A DNA stretch of 64,000 nucleotides from Lineus longissimus (taxonomy: Eukaryota; Nemertea; Pilidiophora; Heteronemertea; Lineidae), in assembly GCF_910592395.1 (NCBI RefSeq), contig NC_088318.1:6968756-7032755 (forward strand), read 5' to 3'. Numbering within the stretch: the first letter of the stretch is position 1; the number at the start of each line of letters is the position of its first letter. A model generated the notes under the pieces. The model saw only the letters and a list, made by a program, of their open reading frames with translations, was not told where the DNA came from and searched no databases. The translations under genes were made by a program, and so were the position numbers. Positions 58,307-64,000 of the stretch are shown here, piece by piece.

Positions 58307-58363
58307 ACGACGGACGCCACGGTATGGGATAAGCTCACCTCTGCTAAGAGGTGAGCTAAAAAG
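57231..58363 (+). mobile_element. 302-bp-unit repeat family, copy C, single-copy body
   Basis: The unexpanded version of copy B: head ATGAAATGGCCAGGGCCATT at 57236, units with TGACCTCTGTGACCTTGA at about 57688 and 57988 and CCCCCTGGTGG boxes at about 57838 and 58139. A GAC run (58267-58313) and the stem-loop with arms GCTCACCTCT / AGAGGTGAGC end in TAAAAA. Nearly identical to copy B, so both are young. Confidence 0.85.
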
Positions 58364-58662
58364 CAATGGGTGATACAGAGATACCCTTCAATGAAGTTGC
58401 GCCTTTCCGGGTGCCAATGTCTGGGCACATCACAAGCAACGACAACATCATTATTCCCAATGACGAATCGAAAAGGAACTTTTTACTAGTATTTTCCTTG
58501 CAATTTTGATACCCGCGATTAGATTTCAGATGATTTTAATTTAACAAACCACAATGATGTCCAATTCAAGTGGATCACATAGTGGTGCATTATTAGTATA
58601 GTACTGTATGCTTTCATGCAGACAATTCACAGTATGGTAGAATAACTATGTTCGTTTTGCAG
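58364..58662. other. Short non-coding stretch before the coiled-coil exon
   Basis: No repeat or ORF was recognised. It ends in the TTCGTTTTGCAG acceptor at 58662. Confidence 0.4.
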
Positions 58663-61437
58663 GTTAAAACTGCTCAGAATCAAAAGATATGGAATATAGG
58701 CTCCTTCATGCATGCAAAGAAAGTTGCATGGGAAGATGGTACATTGAAGATTGTCGGTGACCAGATCAATAAAATGGAGGCTACAATAATGGAAAAAGAA
58801 AATAGGATCCATGAACTTAATGCTGATGTACGTATTTTCATTTGAAAATTTTACTGCATGCATGTTTTTCATAGGAAGGAATTTGCTTTGGATGGTTGCA
58901 ATGCCTGAACTTGGCTTTTTGAAATGTGACAAATCTTATATTCTTATGAGAAAAAAATGGTGTCCAAAATCTTTGAGCTGGAGAAATTTTCCAAAGTTTA
59001 CAAGTTGATACTCACTAAACGAGTTATTGGGTCACTATTACTCAAGCTTTAATGACCTTGTCAAAAAAGCAAGTAAGCTGAAATTCTGGACAGGAAAAAT
59101 CCAAAATAATGACTAAGCTGGTAATAATGTGCTTTTGAAAAGTTGCCAGTGTGTCACATTCCATTAATCAGCAACATCGAGTGCAGGAATCGGACAAAAC
59201 TGAAAGTGCTTGAATGATCTGCATGTCGTGATTATGATATTTGTATTCCAGATTGCATGGCGTGAAAGGATCAACTGTTCCTTCAAGAACCACACAACAA
59301 CAAAAGAAAGTGCTGTCCAGGTAGATGTTCATTTAAAACCAACGCAAGGTGCAGTGCCAACAATACCAACACGGGTTAACCAAGCTAACTCGGAGTCCGT
59401 AAACATTCATCCTCACACAGCCAGACAGAAAATAAAAAAAACAATTCGTGCTGTACAACATATTCATGGTGAAAATCCCCAAAGTGTGGTTGATGGACTG
59501 TGGCTAACTACAGTACGGACATTGACACGAAAGGAATTAGAAAAATATGTTGGTAGAAGTAAAAAGTGTAGAAATCTGAATTTGGGAAGAGTGCCCAAAC
59601 CACTTGACCGGTTTTCAAAAGAAAATATTGTCAGAAGTGTTAGGAATTTGTACAAGGGTGGACTGATTAGCAGTCGCAAGTATTCCAATATTGTGAAAGA
59701 AACCAGTGTTACGTCTAAACCAAAACTTGTGCCATACAAGTCACTAATAGCAGAACTTAAAACGATTCAGTCTCGGCTGGAGGTTACTAGGTTTTCTGAT
59801 GGCGTTGATGCTTGTTACCGCAATTTTGAAACTGCTCTACTTGAGGTTGGTGCTGTTTATCTCAAGATAGATGAGCACTTGATGTCAATGACAGGTTCAG
59901 GGTTGAACTGGTTTAACCGCAATCGTGGTCAGTTTTCAGTTGCCCTTGGTGCTGATGGTGCTCCTTCTGGTAAATATGGTACTAGTACATCCCTACTGTT
60001 CTCTTTACTGAATGTTGTTGACAAAGTCGCAAGTTGTGATCACAACTATTTGCTATTTGGCGGTAACGTGAAAGAAGATGACGAGAGCATCATGTCATAC
60101 CTGAGAAATCTTGTGCCAGAAATACAGAAAATTGAACAGAAGGTTTACAAGATTGGCGATACTGATGTTACTTTCAGTTTAGATCTCATTCCAGGTGATA
60201 ACAAATGGCTTGCCTCTATTTCGGGTGAACTTTCAAATGCCGCAACATATCCATGTAGTTTTGCAGATGTGCACAAAGATGAGTTAAACAAAGTAGATGG
60301 TAGTGTTGGTTCAGAGGGCTATTGGAAGCCATGGGATTATGAAAGACGACTGGGCTTGGCAAAGAAAGTTGAAAAGATGAAAGAAAACAATGCATCCCGA
60401 CCTATTATTCTGAAAGAAATGGCAAAAATGAAATCCAGGCAAGAATTTGTTCCAGTTCTGGGTGAGTACATTAATAAATGTATGATAGATCCACTCCATA
60501 TGAAGAACAATATGTGTCAGCAAATGAACGCATTAATTGTCAATGATGTCATTAAGAGAACAGATGATAGCATCCTGAAAGGAGGGCTACAGTCTCCTAA
60601 ATTTGGCACTTCACCTCTAGGGAAATATTTCCATGCCCTGAAGAATAATCTCAAAGCTGGAAAATTGTACATCCAGATGAAGAGATGGTTTTGCGAAAAC
60701 AAGGCATCCGATTTTTCAAAGTCCTGTAAGATTAGGTTTACTGGTGAAGGATCGCTCAAGTTCTGCAGGGAATTCTATCATCTCATTGCGGCATGTGATC
60801 AGTCCGATGGACAAACCCCTGATTTCCAATCATTCAGGCTGTTGGTCCTTCACCAAATGTGTTTGGTAGGAAGAGATGCAATAGCATCATGTCACAAATG
60901 AAGTTCTCAATGTATGACTTGCAGTGCCTCAAGGAAAAGTGTGAAACATACCATAGAATTCACGCAATGTTTCTTGCTCATGTTTCATTAACAACCTGGC
61001 ATGCTGGCTACATTGTCCCTTATCATGTTGGTCTTGTGTATCTCAAATTTGGCACAGGATTGGGTATAAACACACTCCAAGGTAGAGAGGCAAAGCACAA
61101 ACAGATTGCCAACTATGGTAAGTTTTCCACTCCTGGGAACAAGTGGGAATGCATATTTCGACATGAGTTCGCACAACTCATATGGCTTCCTGATAACGAT
61201 GCACTTGAGGAGGAGAAACATATAGAACGGTCTAGGCGAAAAAAAAGTAAACTGCATGTCTATCTTGAAGGATCGTTCAAAGATGATTGCTCTTGTCGAC
61301 CATCTGATGATGTAGACTCTCTCTGCAAACACTGCAGTCACCCTTGGAAGAATTTGATCGTTGATTCTTGCAACAATGGTAAGATAACACCTGAACTGAA
61401 AAGGGTGCTTGAGAAATTCCATGCTAAATTGCACTGA
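58663..61437 (+). CDS. RAG1/Transib-like DDE transposase-related protein, coiled-coil N-terminus, one frameshift
   Basis: Exon 58663-58827 (GCAG acceptor, GTACGT donor) joins in phase to a long exon from 59252. The first encodes a coiled coil (VGDQINKMEATIMEKENRIH). The long exon shows GADGAPSGKYGTS, KEDDESIMSYLRNLVPEI, IPGDNKWLASISGELSNAAT, YPCSFADVHK and IDPLHMKN. After a one-base frame change near 60885-60905 it continues with YHVGLVYLKFGTGL and LQGREAKHKQ, ending at 61437. These blocks parallel, in order, RAG1 blocks around D600, D708 and E962. Proposed residues are D (59954-59956), D (60197-60199) and E (61087-61089), 81 and about 297 residues apart, so a long insertion precedes the Glu as in RAG1. 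The usual second Cys after the second Asp (CxxC) is Ala here. Family assignment is by pattern reading only; Transib, CMC or another RAG1-related lineage is possible. Confidence 0.6.
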
Positions 61438-62675
61438 AGTATTGAACTGATGCATCCCTGCATGTACACTCTTGTAGGAAAGTAAAAGGACACCAAATAT
61501 ATCTCAGTATCTCGGAGGGATTTATGTATTTCTATCCTGTATACATGTCACATACTGCTCTGGCATGTTGGTTCAACACTCCTGTGCCAGAATAATGGTT
61601 ATGAGATTTTCATTTAATTTTTTCACAGGAAGTCTTGATGAGTGATTTCTTGTTAAAAGATTTTTAATGGTAACTCTTCCCTGACCCTGTATTTTGTGGT
61701 TTTTACTCCGTGTCCAAAATGGCTGAAAGTGATACTGATGATGATTTTGAATAATGAATGTATTTCACCTCAAATTTGTGAATGATGAACAATGATCAAA
61801 TGTTTAAATTAATGATGAATATTCGTCCAAATGGTACTAAAGTGTTGATTGTTTTACTCATGCTTTTTTCAATATAAATACATGTTGAAATTCAATTTTT
61901 GTGTTGTTCTTAAAATGGTCTTTCCACGCATAGCATCCCATGATGATCATATTATGTCATGACATTTCCAAACACCTTGCAATTCATCAACATTGTACAA
62001 CAATGTTGCACCTTGTAATGGCATGGAGATGGCCCTCACGCACTAAAGAAACCAGGCCTGGATATGCTATGTTCCCTATTCCACTCTTGTCTGGCCACAA
62101 TTACAGTAGAACCTCTCTATCAAGGACACCCTTGGGACTGACAAATGATGTCCTTAATAGAAAGGTGCCCTGATTACTAAGGTAAAAAGACGAGAGACAA
62201 ATCTCAGATATAATTATACGACTTGAAAGTTGTAGGACTCGTAGCTGGAGCCATGGTTGCAATTTCGTGAATGTCTCTGGAAGGGACATTGTGTAAAATT
62301 TAATGACCTCAGTCCTTCACTAGAGGTGATAGCAACAAAGTTGTCGACATGGAATTTAGTAAAGGAATTTGAAAAAAGTTGTCTTCCTCTTGTAGTTTCA
62401 GGGCAGTAGGAGTCCCAAGACAACATGTTACTGCTGGGACAAGCATGTTTTGATGTGGCAGGAAAGTCCGAAACAAATTTAAAATATTTCACATCCTGCT
62501 CTTGTGGCACATTCATCCAAGAGGTTCCATGGACATAGACATCTTTGACCATATCATCATGATGTCTCTTATGAGATTTTTACTGAGTGGCCAATGCAGT
62601 TAAAGATTACTAGGGTTTTTAGGCAACATATTCTTCGTGGTGATCGTATCTCAATGCAAGGTTCAATTGTTTCAG
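61438..62675. other. Intergenic with a pogo-like end
   Basis: At 62104-62182, CAGTAGAACCTCTCTATC and AAGGACACCCTTGGGACTGA are followed by TGTCCTTAATAGAAAGGTGC, a pogo/Tigger-type terminus (compare 22050-22675). No gene is supported. Confidence 0.45.
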
Positions 62676-63458
62676 GTATCCTGTGGATGTGGCCCTCACT
62701 CGCCAGGAGCATTTGAAAGCGAAAGCGATGGTGAACTTCCTTCCCCAGATCCAAACCCATCATCGCCAACTTGGAAATGGAAAGGATCGCCGCCACTGCC
62801 ATTGAAGGTCCGGAAAAAGACGCGGTGCAGCCCCAGATCGCCAACTCCGCCAGCATCGCCGGCCTCCCGGAAAAATCGTGCAACAATTTCCAAGGAATGC
62901 CGAGGAACAGAGACGTCAGTCCGCTGTAAACAGCAAAAAGACATGTCCGGTTTATACACCACGCCGAGATTCTTCGTCAGGTAGGCATATTTATCCGAAA
63001 GCTATAGCCATGATTTTGTTATAAGCTGATGTCCATTCACAGATATCTAAGATGTAAAAAAATGCGTTTAAAAGGTATTCCAGAATACATTTATTCATAT
63101 GGACAGAAGAATTACAGTTAATGATGTACCGGTATATTTTTCCAGTCCATCGAAGACTCCCAAAAGTGCACCGACCAAAGGTGCAATGGCTGTGTCCAGA
63201 TTAGCTGCAACGAAGTCCACTCCAACGACTCCTCCACGTCAGCAGGCTTCCCTTACGAAACCATCAAGCGAGTTGCTGGATGTTGAAAAACAACGCCTAG
63301 AAATAGAACGAGAACGACTTGGAATTGAAAAGAAAAACCATCTTCTTCTACAAGAGATTGTCAACCTCCAGAAGAAACGTCTTGAAGTTGAACTTGCCCG
63401 TGATACTGCCCGTGACACTATGAAGCATCAAGACAACGTATTTGACATCTTTAAATAG
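62676..63458 (+). CDS. Last two exons of a Ser/Pro-rich coiled-coil protein
   Basis: Exon 62676-62980 (TTTCAG acceptor, GTAGGC donor) and exon 63146-63458 (TTCCAG acceptor, TAG stop) join in phase for 206 codons including the stop. The first is Ser/Pro- and basic-rich (SPRSPTPPASPASRKNR) after a short CGCGPHSPG start. The second ends in a charged coiled coil (LLDVEKQRLEIERERLGIEK and LQKKRLEVELARDTARD). This C-terminal style is common in Myb/SANT-like accessory proteins of Harbinger elements, but no DNA-binding domain is in view, so the role is open. The 5' exons were not found. Confidence 0.5.
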
Positions 63459-64000
63459 ACTCTAAATCGATGAATCAAACTTTTTGTTGATACAGATTAC
63501 TGTTTTTCGGTCATGCCGACCTTACCTAATTATTTTTTTCTTAAGGGTTGGCTATAGGCACCGCCATTTTGGCTAGAGCTTGAACTCTTGGAGCAACTAG
63601 AACTCATTCAAAATGCAGTTACCGTATTTTCCGGCGTATGACCCGCGGCTTTTTGCCCTCAAACAGGCCCAAAAAGTGGGGGTGCGGGTAATACAAAGGT
63701 GCGGGTCTTGCGTGGATTCTGAGAGGGATAAGCCCCAACCCCAAAGAAAAAAAAGGGGACCAAACTGGTTACTTGATAAGGATTTATGTCCATCGTTTTC
63801 GCATTGTTTTCAACCAATATTTCCGCCATGATCGCATAGTTTGTGATGTCTCCGCTAGGGAAAATAGTTACGGCCATGCTGGAATTGATCCACTTTGGTT
63901 AACAATTAAAAAAAACATGGCGGTTCTAGGATGTCAACATCAATGAATGGCTTACTATTTTTGGAGAATGCGGGTCTTGGAGCAGTGCGGGTCATAATCA
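63459..64000. mobile_element. DNA-transposon end (ACCGTATTTTCCGGCG type), truncated by window
   Basis: At 63621 ACCGTATTTTCCGGCGTATG, then ACCCGCGGC and GTGCGGGTAATAC, with GCGGGTCTTG repeated at about 63703 and 63970. This AT-rich terminus with repeated CGGGT words resembles widespread non-autonomous DNA transposons. The other end lies outside the window. Confidence 0.45.

Noticed and set aside
58626-58640. CACAGTATGG as a Transib/RSS-like terminus for the RAG1-like gene
   Set aside because: No matching inverted end was found downstream of 61437 and the word is short enough to occur by chance.

Overview
This is a repeat-dense metazoan nuclear segment. Genes are split by GT-AG introns, and a LINE, cut-and-paste DNA transposons, MITE-like foldbacks, tRNA-derived SINE remnants and large tandem duplications are all present. 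Nothing prokaryotic was found. The repeat families (units carrying TGACCTCTGTGACCTTGA, trinucleotide GAC tails, many foldbacks) and the invertebrate-style transposase-like genes suggest a marine invertebrate. The phylum cannot be fixed from sequence alone.

Layout: 1-1.9 kb is a decayed PIF/Harbinger transposon, with a transposase (+) and a convergent Myb/SANT-like accessory gene (-). 4.0-13.5 kb is a nest: an element with ~60-bp inverted ends and an AT-rich array of ~20-bp-spaced imperfect palindromes contains a repeat element built of ~302-bp units. That element is split by a 6.7-kb LINE with an exact 10-bp target duplication, and the LINE's ORF2 is itself split by an 824-bp relative of the element it landed in. 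16.1-25.0 kb holds an 11-exon gene for a ~777-residue protein with the VGHTHEDVDQ signature (DUF7869-like) and a small barrel-like C-terminus. Its introns hold two 444-bp direct repeats and a pogo-like/SINE nest. 27.2-29.7 kb is a tandemly triplicated copy of the 302-bp-unit element. 30.9-36.6 kb is mostly foldbacks, tandem repeats and an inverted copy of the same family. 36.8-38.6 kb holds three 3' exons of a gene with an acidic tract, a lysine tract and a SANT/Myb-like end. 40.8-53.3 kb is a block of tandem and segmental duplications in which the motif GTCCCCATTTG recurs dozens of times. 55.1-57.1 kb encodes a bromodomain over three exons, and 58.7-61.4 kb encodes a coiled coil followed by a large DDE transposase-like core resembling RAG1/Transib. 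62.7-63.5 kb holds the last two exons of a Ser/Pro-rich coiled-coil protein, and a further DNA-transposon end runs off the right edge.

Most biology here is mobile-element biology. The two best candidates for something new are (i) the RAG1/Transib-like core, which in phase-compatible splicing could be fused to the upstream bromodomain, and (ii) the dispersed 302-bp-unit family, every copy of which carries nuclear-receptor-like half-sites and a CTCF-core-like motif. Exon structures were deduced by hand from splice dinucleotides and phase. No database search or transcript evidence was available.
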